Source: Triops longicaudatus (taxonomy: Eukaryota > Arthropoda > Branchiopoda > Notostraca > Triopsidae). From it: 64,000 nucleotides of DNA. Below the pieces are notes generated by a model. The model saw only the letters and a program-made list of their open reading frames with translations, made no database searches and was not told the DNA's origin. The stretch's first letter is position 1; every line of letters begins with the position of its first letter. Made by a program: the position numbers and the translations under genes. Where the stretch lies: assembly GCA_022885665.1 (NCBI GenBank), contig JAGQDJ010000053.1, forward strand, positions 248,001 through 312,000, written 5' to 3'. Shown here piece by piece: positions 45,750 through 57,960 of the stretch.

Positions 45750-48700
45750 AATTTTGAACTTTTTTCCTTGTTCTGCTCATATACTCTGCTGTCACGATAA
45801 GGATTACAGGGAGAGTAGAAAACGTCTGGGTCTATCTTAACGAGGTGAGGATGAGGCAGCTGCAAACAGAACTATAATCTTCGTAAGGTGTCGTACAGAG
45901 GCAGGTGCAATGTCTTCCTCCTACAATGAGATAACACCACGAGACCGGTAAAAGAGGCTCTTCTGCCAAGTTTCTATACTTACACACAGAAAAAATATCT
46001 TACGCTGGCAGGTGCTCAGTCAAAGTTTTTACAAATCAAAAGAACAACTACTTTACACCAGGCCAGTCCTATAATAGCCGGTTAATTTGGAATTTTATGG
46101 TATGGACACTTGAACCCAATGTTACTAGGGTGACTTGAGAAAGTTTGGTTTCCGAGAAACTTTTAAAACTTTTCGCCTGCCCACGAACTTGAAATGCTGC
46201 CTTTGAGTTACAGTTTAGGTACAAAGAGTTGTAAGTGATTTTAACACTTGCCTGGGTTCAATTTTGCGCCCGATACCTAATTGGCAAATAGCTGAAAGTG
46301 TTAATTAATCTTCTCTTGTCAGAAACAGCAAAGAGTGGAGCAGATCTGTCTGTCTTCTCTGGAATTTTTTAACGTACTTTAATTAACTTCAAAACTGTGA
46401 TACGGAAGCTTCGTGTACTAGCTTCGTGCACTTCCTTTTCGCTGAACCAAGACATACGATAAAAGGCAACAAGATATTCTGCTATTGAACGATAGCATCA
46501 GAGAATAAGCGTATAGATTCTCTCTTCAGTATATACTTAAAAGGCACTTCGGAGCAGGTTGAAAGAAACTAGCATCACTTAAGCTGTTGTTCAATGTTGA
46601 CAAGCTATTGAAACGTAAGCAATCAATGAAGCATGTCTACGGCCTTTTATTTGGCTTTTTATCTGAACAATAAGTAGAGTACGCCACGAGTTTCGCAGCA
46701 ATTTACTTGAAATAAACTTATCTCGTACCCCTACTCTTATATAATACGTAGAAACAATTTCCAAAACAGTTTATTGCCACTTACCGTAAATGGTAAAACG
46801 AAAGAAAGCCTCCCAAAATCTTTCAGAAGACATTAGTAAGTATTTATAGCCAGCAAGTTATTAGTACGTAAACCGTCCAAAATTCTTAAGGAACGGCTTG
46901 TGGAGACATGTCCTTCTTAGTTGACATGACGCTGACGTTTCTTAAGAGATCTACACAAGGAAATTAAGCTGCTCATACTTGAGTGTCATAGTGAACCCAT
47001 CGACAATTCTCGTTAACTTCCTCCTGCCTCAAGACCCAAAAACCCATTCGAAGATTTTTGTTGAGCTGGTAACTGAACATTCCAGAATACTGGTCTGCAA
47101 GACAAACAAGTTAGGGGCATCGAAAGGTTAAGTGTGTTAAACTTGGAAGTGAAGACATGAACTCTAAAAATGCCCGCACATGACCAAAAAGGTGGTGAGG
47201 AAGAAAATGAATAGAATTTGGCAGCCACAGTTTTGAGTACAGCACAGTAAGTCAAAGTCCCAAGTTCGTCGTTGGGCAGGGGAAGGTGTTGTTAACAACG
47301 GAAGTAATCTGTTTCTCGAGCTTGTGACAGGCCATTGAAGTAACCTTATGACCGGCATTACACACAGGATAATTGAGAGGAAAAAGAGGCCTACAGAAAG
47401 TCCTCTATATACGACCGGCACGTTTTCCTACCACCAAACACGCATCCCACACCGAAAGGACACGGTTTTTGTTCTCAGAGGGGACACAATGTGCTTAATG
47501 ATGTGCGAAAACAGTTTTAGGGCTTGTACAAATTCCTCGCCGTGAAAATTTGACCATGTTTAGCCAAAGGAAAAACATCACCTCCTATTAGCTCTGGCCA
47601 AGGGATATTAAGACTTTTTTCGTTCTTTTCAGTCTTTCGCTTTTCTTTTGACCAAGACTCGAAGACAACTAAATGATCCCCAATTAAGCTCTCAGGAATC
47701 ACGAAAATGTTCCTCTCTTTGGAATTTCTTGGCCACAGTTTCTTCTCTGTCGTAGTGTCCCCTAAACCTCTGCAATTAGATGTCACGTGAGATGATAGAA
47801 AGATAAGCTCTTGGAAGTCGTAAGCGTTTGGGTTAAGCAGTTCGGCTGAATAACAGCTTTTCTCCCAACCGACCTTTCATGTGGTAAAACCTGTTGGTGA
47901 ACACTATTTACACAATGGTCCTTTTCCACGAGAGGAAAGAGAGTAGGGGGAGGGGAAAAAACTTCTTAAGCCATTAGAGACATGGGCAATGAAAAAACGG
48001 TCGCGCGGAAGCCTTGGAGCTTTAACAAAAAAGAAAACAAGAGGCTGCTTGACATAAATTAATTTTTTTGTGTGTGCAAAGCCCCCCACTGAAACTTGTC
48101 ACCATAATGGGATTTGAGCTGGAAAATCCTAGCACCTTGCCTCCAGGACTCATCTTTAACCAGCATCCCTGCAGAATTTTCCCATCCTATACCAACGCAG
48201 TCCACCAGAAGAGTTTTTTCTTCAGTTTTCAGGAAAATAAAAAGCGGGGAACAAGTTTGGTCAACATTTACGACGATTTTCTCTCCTAAAATCTAAAATA
48301 AAATTATCAATAGAACATCGCTACGTAAGTCGGCCAAGTTAAGTATTAAGAGCTCGGTCGGAGCGGTCCGATAAGGAGTATATATCTTGGGCTCGTTTTT
48401 ATTGACAAACAAGTTCGGTGGTATGGAAGAGCAGGTATGAAAAGCAAAGCAGGGGATACCCCTTGATCCGCATTTTGGATACTGGGAGAGATACTTTACA
48501 GAGGCTAAAAGGCTGTTTGCGTTTCGCCAGCTTTGGCCAAACAGCTCTTTGAACGAAAAATTATACCGCTGCCGCTCCCCTTTAATTAATTTTCTTGGGA
48601 AAAGCCAGCTTCTTTGGCTCGTTCATTCTTCTCAGACTTGCTGTCTCTCTTCCGCTCGTCCCCTTCGAGTCATTTTCACCAAGTCACTTGAAAAGGCATT

Positions 48701-51700
48701 AACACAACTACGTGCCATGAATATAGACTTGAAAGCGAGCAAGGCAGGGGGTTGCTCAATAACATCGAATCTTGGACTTTTCCGGCACTTTTTGCACATA
48801 GTGAGACTTGGGGGAAAAGCACTCAAGATTCGCACGAATATCCCCTGCAGTCCGCTATTTTTGTGGTCACCCAATCCATAAATTCGACTTGAAACCACTT
48901 GCCAGGTCTTTTGGGTACACACCCTACTTGAGCCAAATGAAATAACGCTACAGGAAAGAAAAAAGTGGTTTCAGAGAACCGACACATACTTTCCGTATTT
49001 CTCGGACTTGCCTTATTTAACGAAAAAAAAATATTCTCTTTTACCTTGTATGGTTCTTACGAAGGGAAGATCGCCCGTCGTACGATCCCTTAATCTATCG
49101 TGTCTTGCACGTCAACAAGCTAAACATTTCGGGTCTGGAGGTTTTTGACGGTTTAGGAGAGGCTTGGATAGCAGTTAGGAAAACTCGAGTAAAAACGTTG
49201 GAGCTTGTCGGTGGTCCGTTCTTAATTTGAGCGGCTATGCCCCCCTTCTGGTTTGGCCCATGTCGCTGGCCTTTTAGTTTTCAACCGGACCAAACGGCCT
49301 TTATGGCCACTTTCTTGAAGACGAAGAGAAAACTTCCAACTTCGGCCGACTTTCCTTCTTTCTTTCTCTAGTCTTGCTTGCATCCCTTACCCCCTACTTT
49401 CCAGTCTCCCTTTTCGACGAGCAGAGAAGATGCCGGCAAATAGGAGCAACAGCATCACCATCATCATGAGGCTTAGGCAGAACCCTTAAGTTCAAAGTTC
49501 AGCTCCTCTGATCTGCTGATGAAGGGGCTTGCAAGGGGGGGCAACAGGTCTTAAGGGTGTCGGAAACTAAACTAGCTTCGTCGGCTTGCCTTTTATCAAG
49601 CCTTTTACGAACATCCCAAAATCCACAAGCGATCAGATCTTCGCAGGTAATGAACAAATTATGATGGAACTCATCTTCCCTCGTTCAAAGTTTTGTTAAA
49701 GGGGCAAAAGGATAATTAAAATCTTCTGGACTTAAACGCTCACCTAACGTGGCAAAAAGGGGTGTTGGCCTTACTCCATTTGGGAAACAAGAGGTGCCAA
49801 ATGAACCAATATAGTTTAAAACCCTTCAAAAAGGTTAGTACTGGTAGCTGAGCAACGTTTCGTGGCCCTTTTTGCCAGTATTTTAGAAACCACGAGCATT
49901 TCAGACGAACCTCTTCTGCTGTGCTTGACCTAAGCTTAGGAAAACGTTTGATGACTTAAAGAGGCTATTGAGCTGGTTTTGCCTGAAGAAGCTCTGTTCC
50001 TCATTATAATTATCTGCGTAAAGTTTAACATTTAACTTTGGGTAGGGATAAATGTGCCTATTATCAAGATACACAGTTGGCCAGTGTATTTGACGTCGAA
50101 AAATGTTCTGAGACGTCAAAGCTCTTAGGTCTATACCCAAACATAGTATTGCCGGCTACATTTCTATGCCCTAAAAGATAATGCTAGCTTCTTTTTTTTT
50201 TTTGTTTCTTGTTATTCAAGCTAAGGAGGCTTGTCATTGGGCATTCCTGGCACCTCCAGTGTCGGGGCCCTTTTTTTCTGAGAAAGGCCAAATACTAAAT
50301 GGAATGCGAAGTTTGAATCACGCTGCAACTTCGAAAAGCGCTTCGCTCGCTGGGCCTTGAGAATGTTTGCGTGGAAAACGTAAGTTTACCAGTTGCTGTT
50401 TTCTTGCGCAAATGATACCAAATGAGAAGCCTACCGATTTACGACCACGTGAAGTGGCACGATTGCCCCCAAGGAGGGAAATCTTGAACACACGGCTCCA
50501 CACATGACGAAGTTTCCAGTTTCTGTAAACCACGCTGGAGTATCTCGATAACCTCCATGATCAACCTCAAAGATATGTCCATTAAAACGAAACGGCTCGG
50601 GATAAGACATAAAAGAGTGTCGCCCGTCTGGACCTCCTCGGCAAAACCACCGAAGGTCCTTTAATGCAGTAGAGCAAGTCGAGAATCTAAACGAATTACT
50701 GTGACAAACCCAGGGTGGTTGGGAAAAGCAAGCATTATATCAAAGTCAGGAACACAATGTCTCTATCAGCCACAGTCAAGGGCACTCTACTCCAAAAGTA
50801 CTTGAGTTCCATGTAAACTGTTCCCGTATTCATGAAAGAAAATTCGAAGAGCAACAGTTTTTTTTTCTTTGCTCTGCGTGGTTTTTTTCACGAATGGCCG
50901 TGCGGGCGACTTTAGTAACATTAATTTTCATGCCAATGGCACTACGGGGGGTAACCGTCTTTCGTTTTAAAAGCGATGATAACTAGGGAATTTCATTTAG
51001 GGAGTCCAATTTCTCATACATGACCTTTTTTCTAGGTCAACTGCCACTTATTATCCCCACTGATGAGGGGAAAAAATATGGCGGTTTGGGTTGCCAAGTA
51101 CTTGTGGGCCTTGACAGCCTAGGCCTACCTCAACTTACTTCACAGTTTCCTCTTTCAAGAAACGGCTCGTCTGGACGTAACGCCATCTCATGTAGCCCTA
51201 GAATGGTAAGAATTTGGCCTAGTTAAACACGATGTCAGTTGGTTTTGAAGGGCGTCTCATTGGTGTGCACCAACGCGACAGGTTTTTGGCGACAAAATCT
51301 CGGCAACAAGATTTTCCACTTGGTGGCTAATAAAAGTAAAGGGGGTCATAAAGCAAGTTGCGGTTAGTTCGTGTCAGTTTTTGCGGCATTTCACGTTTCG
51401 GTTTATTAGCTAAAGGGGTTTGTGTCCTGTGGATGTTCCTTTCCTTGAGGCGTTACGAGTGCCGGCAAGACAACTTATCCCTATTGCATATGAGAAAACT
51501 GTTGTCTCCAACAGCATTAAAGACAGTTAAATTCAGGCTGTTCAGCTGTTGTCGCGTCTAGACGCATTTTCGCAGTCCCGGTCTCAGCAGATGTTTTCAC
51601 TACAACTGCCACACATAATGAAGGCATCTCAACTACACCGGAGTTTTGTCCCCTGTGAATACTTAATTGAGCGTCAAAACCACACCCCTTTTTCTTAACT

Positions 51701-54700
51701 TGCTGCATTGTTCAAGGATAGGCTGGTTTTGTTTGCCTCCTGCTATGCCTCGTGAAAAAAATAGCTTGTTTGCCTTCGTGTAGCGATAAAGCAAGCACAC
51801 GAACAAGTGAACAGGCTTTTCCTGTTACCGGCTTCAAAAGGCCTGTGATGAAAGCTTGTCCCACTGCCCAGCATCTTTTCTGAATCGCAAGTTGCTGCAT
51901 TTTGATAGGCACTCTTCGCTTCACGGCATCTTTTATTCCTGAATGTGAGCTAATCAACCCGACAGTGAAATTCGTATGATTTTTCTTGGGAGGGAAACTA
52001 TACAAGCAAAGGAACACATGTGTCGTATAAATTGTAGTGGTGGCCTGGGCAAACTTGAGGAGGAAAGGGCGGTAAAGATTTTTTATGCTAACTCACAGAT
52101 GCTGTGTATCATTTATGTCTTTTCATCCATCATGAAACTTGAAGAGCCTAGACACATCTTTCAAAAGACTTGTGTTACCAAGGCGAAAACGTCGCCTGTT
52201 TTTCAGCAGACAAGGCTCTCGATGGTTCGATGTCAAAGTCAACTAACCTTCGACCTCATAAGCTTGTTCGTTTTCAGGCCGCTTAGGACTACATAACAGC
52301 ATCGTTCTATGTCTCAACATTTGTTCTGCACACTCAAAAAAGGATACTCCTAAAACAACCTACCGTTAACTCCATTAAAACACAAAGCTTCTACCAGACT
52401 TTTGTTTGGACAAGAATGAATAGGAGCCCTATTGAAGTAGTCGAAGGCAAAGTAAGGCAATACGCTTTAATGGAATCCTCCGTCCGGGAGAGCATTGGGG
52501 CGAACGTTCGCAGAGATACTAGTTTTACCATGAATGATGATCGGGGGGTTAATCTAGTGAGATAAAGTCATAGTCCGTTCTATTGTTGGCACCGAACCCC
52601 TTCTTCCCCAATTTTACCACCTTTTGTCTCGGCACGTGTCCACTTAGCATTAGTGGGTGCCTGTAAACGTACAGTACATGCATGCTTTGCTGTGTACCAG
52701 TACTCGGTGTGTCAGGCAGCAGGAAACAGACTGTACCGGGTCTAGTGAAATACGGAGTGACTCCTCTCTGTCCATGAATATCTAAGCTAATCAGGAAGAG
52801 AAAAGAGCTATTTTGTGTGGATGAAAACAGCTGGTACCGTAAAAAGAACTACGTCAAGGGGGTTCGATACTGTATCTCTTTTGCCTATGTTTCCTGTATA
52901 TCTCGACGTGTCTGTCTCTTTCTTTCTCTCTTGTCGCTCTCTTCCATACCAATCAACCCATCATGATATACAGAACGAGATGTATCAAAGCCCACCCGCA
53001 TGCTCTTAAACACATCCCCCGGAATCCATACAACCATAGCGGATTTCCTGTTCACAAAGTTCAGGACACAATCAGCCTTAAAAATACTGCTCAGTTAGTT
53101 ATACCAATTTCAAGTACAGTCGCTCCTGTTAATGAATAAAAGGTTATCGTTAATTTCATATACGAGGGATCTTCGAGTACAAGAGCTACAATGATAACAA
53201 AAGTGGACCAGAGGCCACGAGTGTCGAGCAAGGGGAAATGGACCTAGGGAAAACCTTGGGCTAGAAATACGATCGTTAGCCCGATAGCATTAATGCATCT
53301 GGATCAGATCGAATAAAAGATTTCCAGTTACTAAATGGTACTGTGCGCTATGGTAAGAGAAGAAGCCTGCGAAGACTAAGAATAAGATGCGGGCAGGTGC
53401 GAAGGAGGTCGAACAGGACTCGGTGCCGGGAAACTCGACGTACAGTACTCGTGTTCAGCATAACCCCTCACCTCGGTAATCCGTCACGCTTCACCAGAGC
53501 CTCGCCTGCTCCCTGGCTTCTTCTTCGCCAACCAACAGGAGGGACATCCATTGGCCCTTTTCTCATTACGCCTTCAGCCCACCTTTCTGAACTGAAGATA
53601 TATTATCCAGCTACCCCAACTCAGCAGCTCCGATTCTCCGCTTGAGACCTTTTTGCGCTGACGCCAAGGTAGAGCAAGGACCTTTTCTTTAAACTTTCTT
53701 CAGGTTTTCGAGTCATTCGCGGCACGTGGATATCTGAAATACAAAGACCCGAATTGCCTCTATATATTCTTGCCTGCGCTACTTTATTCCGAGAAAAGAA
53801 ATGTGTTATTAGCACCAATTAGTCTGACAGCTAATTGTGATAAATTAGTTATGGGCGAAGGACAAAACAATCGCTGAACAATGCAAGGCAACTGTTAAGT
53901 AATGTTACAGTAATTGTACCGTTTTGTTCTATTATTGCGTTTAATTGTCAACCTTTTATGCAGGTGGTAGCATCGCACGGGACAAATACAGCTGCTATGT
54001 TTGGAGATCTTTTTACAGTACTACCCAGTATTCACCTTGGCCTATGCATTGATCGCCTTGGATTCGTCGTACAAATGCATAACAAAACGCTTTTCTTCCG
54101 CTCCCTCTTCCCTCCTTATAAACCCCCTTCTCTTACGCTTTATGTATGCATAGGCCGAAGGAGAAATTCAACAATAGTCTTTCGGAACGACGCTTGCTTT
54201 TCCTTATCTCACTCCTTGTACTGGGCATGAAAAATCTTGTTGGTTAGAGCAAAAAGGCCAGCCAGAAAGCGTCCACTGATGCAGCAGCTGAGAACAAATA
54301 GCTGTCGAAGACTCTTTTACCTTCAGAAGAAAGAAGAGCTTGATATGGGGCTGGGGTTCCTTTTGGTACTCTATACTAGAAGAAGAAGGGGAAAAAGGCC
54401 AGACTGCAACTCACCTATAAAGAAAAGAAAATCCTTACGCAACAAAGAAGAACGTAGAAAGAGGTATGGCGTCATGGTCATCTCCATTGCGGAGTCCAAA
54501 GGCCAGCAAACTGTACGTTGTTGTTGAATACTCTGGGAAGGTTCAGGCATCCCGCTTCAGTCGCAGGATTTCCTACATTCTTGTGTACTTCCAAAGCAGA
54601 CAGTAACCACAACAACGAAACCCAAAGAACTCTTCAGAAAACTCGGATCAAAACAGAGAAGCCAGCTGCAAAGCAATTCTGTCACTCTCTTTTTTCTTGC

Positions 54701-55085
54701 TTTTTTTTTTACACCAACAGACCAGGTGGTTGATGAAGAGTCCTCTCACCTAACGAAATACTGAGAAGACGAATACGACCAACAGAGATTCCGTACTGGT
54801 TTTCGTAACCCTGTTGTAAAATGTGGAACGACCTTTACCAACGCGCGAAACGGTAATCCACCGAGCGTGCAATTAATTTTACGTCTTTAAGCTTGGCTAT
54901 TGTATTTGCTTGGGCAGGTAACTTGGTACTTTGGATTCCATGACTGTTGCCCCAGGGCTGGCCAACGAGTGTCAAGTTTTGGAGCGGTCAACGAAGATGG
55001 AAGGGGGGGTCCAAGAGGCCTATTTCGGCAAAGAGCCAGAAGCATTTTATATACCTCAGCATAGCCGGAAATGGAGATGCAAAAC
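45750..55085. other. Intergenic DNA, no recognised gene
   Basis: There is no supportable gene in over 9 kb. Frames of 60-110 codons occur on both strands (for example 47517-47786, 48549-48922, 51976-52296, 53343-53645 and 54237-54527). They overlap antisense partners and show no domain I know, and several lack an ATG. The sequence at 53116 (TACAGTCGCTCCTGTTAATG) resembles one end of a pogo-like element, but I could not find a partner end. Short exons of a divergent gene could be missed here. Confidence 0.35.
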
Positions 55086-55089
55086 GGGA

Positions 55090-55117
55090 TTGGGAGTTTC
55101 AACCTTGAAACTCCCAA
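55090..55117. repeat. 28-bp near-perfect palindrome
   Basis: TTGGGAGTTTCAA (55090-55102) and its exact complement TTGAAACTCCCAA (55105-55117) are separated by only CC. The 13-bp arms could form a cruciform or an RNA hairpin. No gene or TIR element that would explain it is visible around it. Confidence 0.8.
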
Positions 55118-57743
55118 GGTCTTGTGAAACGGAATGTGTGTGGACGTGGAAGAAGGGAGGTGGGGGGTGGGGTGCTAAAAGTTTTCTATAATAATGTAAA
55201 GTAAAAAAGAAAAGGGGTCGAGATTTTGCTTTTCGACTTTATCGTTCCTTTATGCTCCTAACCCTAACCCAAGGGAAATCGAATTCTTGGTTGACATGTG
55301 TCGCCAGTCCCCCTAAACTCAACTTGTCAAAAAACATTCGCAAAAATCTTAGCAGCGCGGTTGTTTGTCGATGGCAGAAAAAAATGGAAGAGTTTTTGTG
55401 TGACTCGATAGTGCCAATCGAGTTGGAATTGTTGGGAGCAAAGTGACCGTTGTAGCATACTGATATGCTTAGACCGGGTAAAATTTAATGCTTTTTTTTC
55501 AGCGATGCGTTTGCCCCACAGTTACAATAAAGAATAACGATGCCACTCAACGCAAGCTAAGAAAGATGTTCAAAAGTTTGAAAAGGCAGGCATAGCAACA
55601 ACACTCATTTTTGGTCGAAAGACAATGTGGGAAACCGCAGACGGACGCCTCCTGTGAAGACTGCGAAGAGGCGCGACTTCTTTCACTGCACTTAAATTAT
55701 CGTATTAAGGAGTAGAACACAAGTTTGGCTAGAAAACATAGCGTGAGCAGTAATAAAAAGGGATTTTGTTTCTTCTTACAAAATTTGATCACAACCCAAA
55801 TAAAAATATCTCGTAAAATGTTCAACGTACAACGTGTACGCGAAGTTTTGAATTTTTCCTTACGTTACTTTTCACAAGCAGAGTTTGGTTTCACAAAGCT
55901 TCACGAGTTGTGTAAAGGGGAACGGAGCTAAAAGGGGAGAAATTTGACCCCCAAATTTCTGCTCTGAACCGCTTGGCGCGATGATGCCTCATTAAGCTGG
56001 TCAAAAAGAGTTTAAACAAGATTCGTAGCTCGAGGAAAAAGAAAAGAGCTTAAGCCCTGGGAAAAAATGTGATGCCTATGAAATGCATAAAACGGAGGCT
56101 ACAAAACCTTTCGTTAGCTTATGCAGCGAAAAGCTACGGAATTTGTCTCGTCTGCGCTGTGAACGAGTCCTTCATTGCGGTCTACCTAGGAAACATGGCA
56201 TCACTGGAGCAGTCTCAGGCCCTTAGCCGCTTGGTAATTAGAAGCTCATAAAGCCTCAGCGCCCAACAGCCAAACACTGCAGACCAGAACTATAATCGAA
56301 AAAATACTGTATGCTTCCAGCCTATAGCCTTGTTAACTTTTCTTAACACTCCGAAAAAATTTGTATTTTGTATATAATTGCATAGCTAGTTCACTAAGAG
56401 GAATGAATGACGCGAGAGCTAGAGCTACTTCTTATATTAATTCTTCACCTTGATATAAATTCGTTTGACCAGTCACGAAGCCGGATTTCTGCGGTTTTGT
56501 AACGAGATGATAATTACCATGCATATTTGAAGTTTCAACACTTTTTGTCTATTCTAATGAAATTTTTCTAGCGGGTTTTGCGATTTTTCGTTTCCACACA
56601 TACGCACACACAAAAAAAGTTGAGCTGTCTTACCAAAAAGTATCAAGTTAGCTTTGGAAATCTTGACAGTTTTAATTGGGTGTTGCGAGTAAACCAAAAC
56701 GGGCCCAGCCTAAAACACACAGTGTGAAAAAAAAGCATAAGTCAGTGTTATGTTTTGCCATTCGAATACAGGACATGTCGGCGTATCTTGTTAAAAGACA
56801 TGAAATTTTATGCTCCTTGCTCTCCTGTTGAACAAGGGAGCTCTACTGTAAGTTTCAGGTGTACAATACAGCGATACAACACACACACACCACACAGCTA
56901 AAGTAAGATGGATGGCTATTAAGTGATAACATACAAAACTGCGCAAAGAACCACTCAAGAGATGGAAATTTGAGCACACTCCTTAGTCCTTACAAAAGCT
57001 GAACCACTCGAACCAGGACTTCTTATCTTCCAAAATCCGGCTCGACATAACTTAATCGAGAAAGCCGCGTTTTTTTTTTTGCGGATAAACCAGAAGGACA
57101 CGAGATACATGGTTTTCTCTTCTCAGCTTTATTCTTGTGTGTTGAAGCTGCCTTATAGCCAAAGGATTGCATGAGAAGTTGAATCCAACTTCATAATCTG
57201 AACACGGTCCAAGCGGCATGTGAAAGTAAACGTATACAGGCTAGGGGGAGTCGTCCGAAACCAGGTGTAACAGGAGCAGCATCGGGCTGGCTGTTAATGC
57301 AGGTACAAAACGACTGACCGAAGAACAAAGAAACATCAAAACCTCTGCTCTATTCCCTATAAGTGGCCTTTATCACGCTCCCTCTTTATAAAACAACTTA
57401 AACCGCTCAGTATCTGATTTTTCTCAGGTTTTACAGTTAACCTGGCATTACAGCGTACTAAGTCTAATTCGAATTGTGTTCCGTTGCCAAAAGGTTACAT
57501 AGCCCAGGTTAACCAATATTAAAATACCTAAGCCCTCTGTTTTTACGTCACGTTGTACAGGAGACCCAAGGTATGGGAAAGTAGGCAGGTCAGGGTTTAG
57601 GTATCGTACGACATGTTGTACCACCCACAATACATTTTGATTGGGTTATTTCTCCTAAAAATCCTTCTTTCCTCCTAATTCTTGGATTACTTCAGGTTGT
57701 AAACGATAAGTGTTACTGAAATTCGACTTTCTTTTCTTGACAG
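55118..57743. other. Intergenic DNA, no recognised gene
   Basis: Only short unrecognised frames are present. A CA repeat lies at 56878-56895 and T10 at about 57070-57079. Confidence 0.4.
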
Positions 57744-57960
57744 ACATGATATTACGAAAGGTCTACAACATTGTCCATTGTTGGACGTGACGGGAGCTTA
57801 TCTCAACTTTTTCTTCAAGATCAGGGAATTAAAAGCTAACCGTATAATCATCCTTGCAAGGGCTAACTTATCGAGGCTTTTCCCTATCTTAAACAAATTG
57901 CCGTATCAATACGTTAGGCCCAACAGACCTAGTTTTATTGAGAAGAGTTTAACGGCCTAG
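57744..57960 (+). CDS. Possible terminal exon of an unrecognised gene
   Basis: A strong 3' splice site (TTTCTTTTCTTGACAG, ending at 57743) is followed by a frame open for 71 codons to a TAG at 57958-57960. The encoded piece looks protein-like: a hydrophobic/aromatic LDVTGAYLNFFFKIRELKAN, then mixed basic residues and FPILNKLPYQYVRPNRPSF. I do not recognise it, cannot connect it to an upstream exon, and see no nearby AATAAA. It is the best of several such candidates in the right half of the window, but remains weak. Confidence 0.2.

Noticed and set aside
53116..53160. Single pogo-like end TACAGTCGCTCCTGTTAATG
   Set aside because: I could not find a matching inverted end within a few hundred bases, so no element is called.
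55257..55270. CCTAACCCTAACCC as an interstitial telomere tract
   Set aside because: It is only just over two repeat units, which is too short to mean anything.
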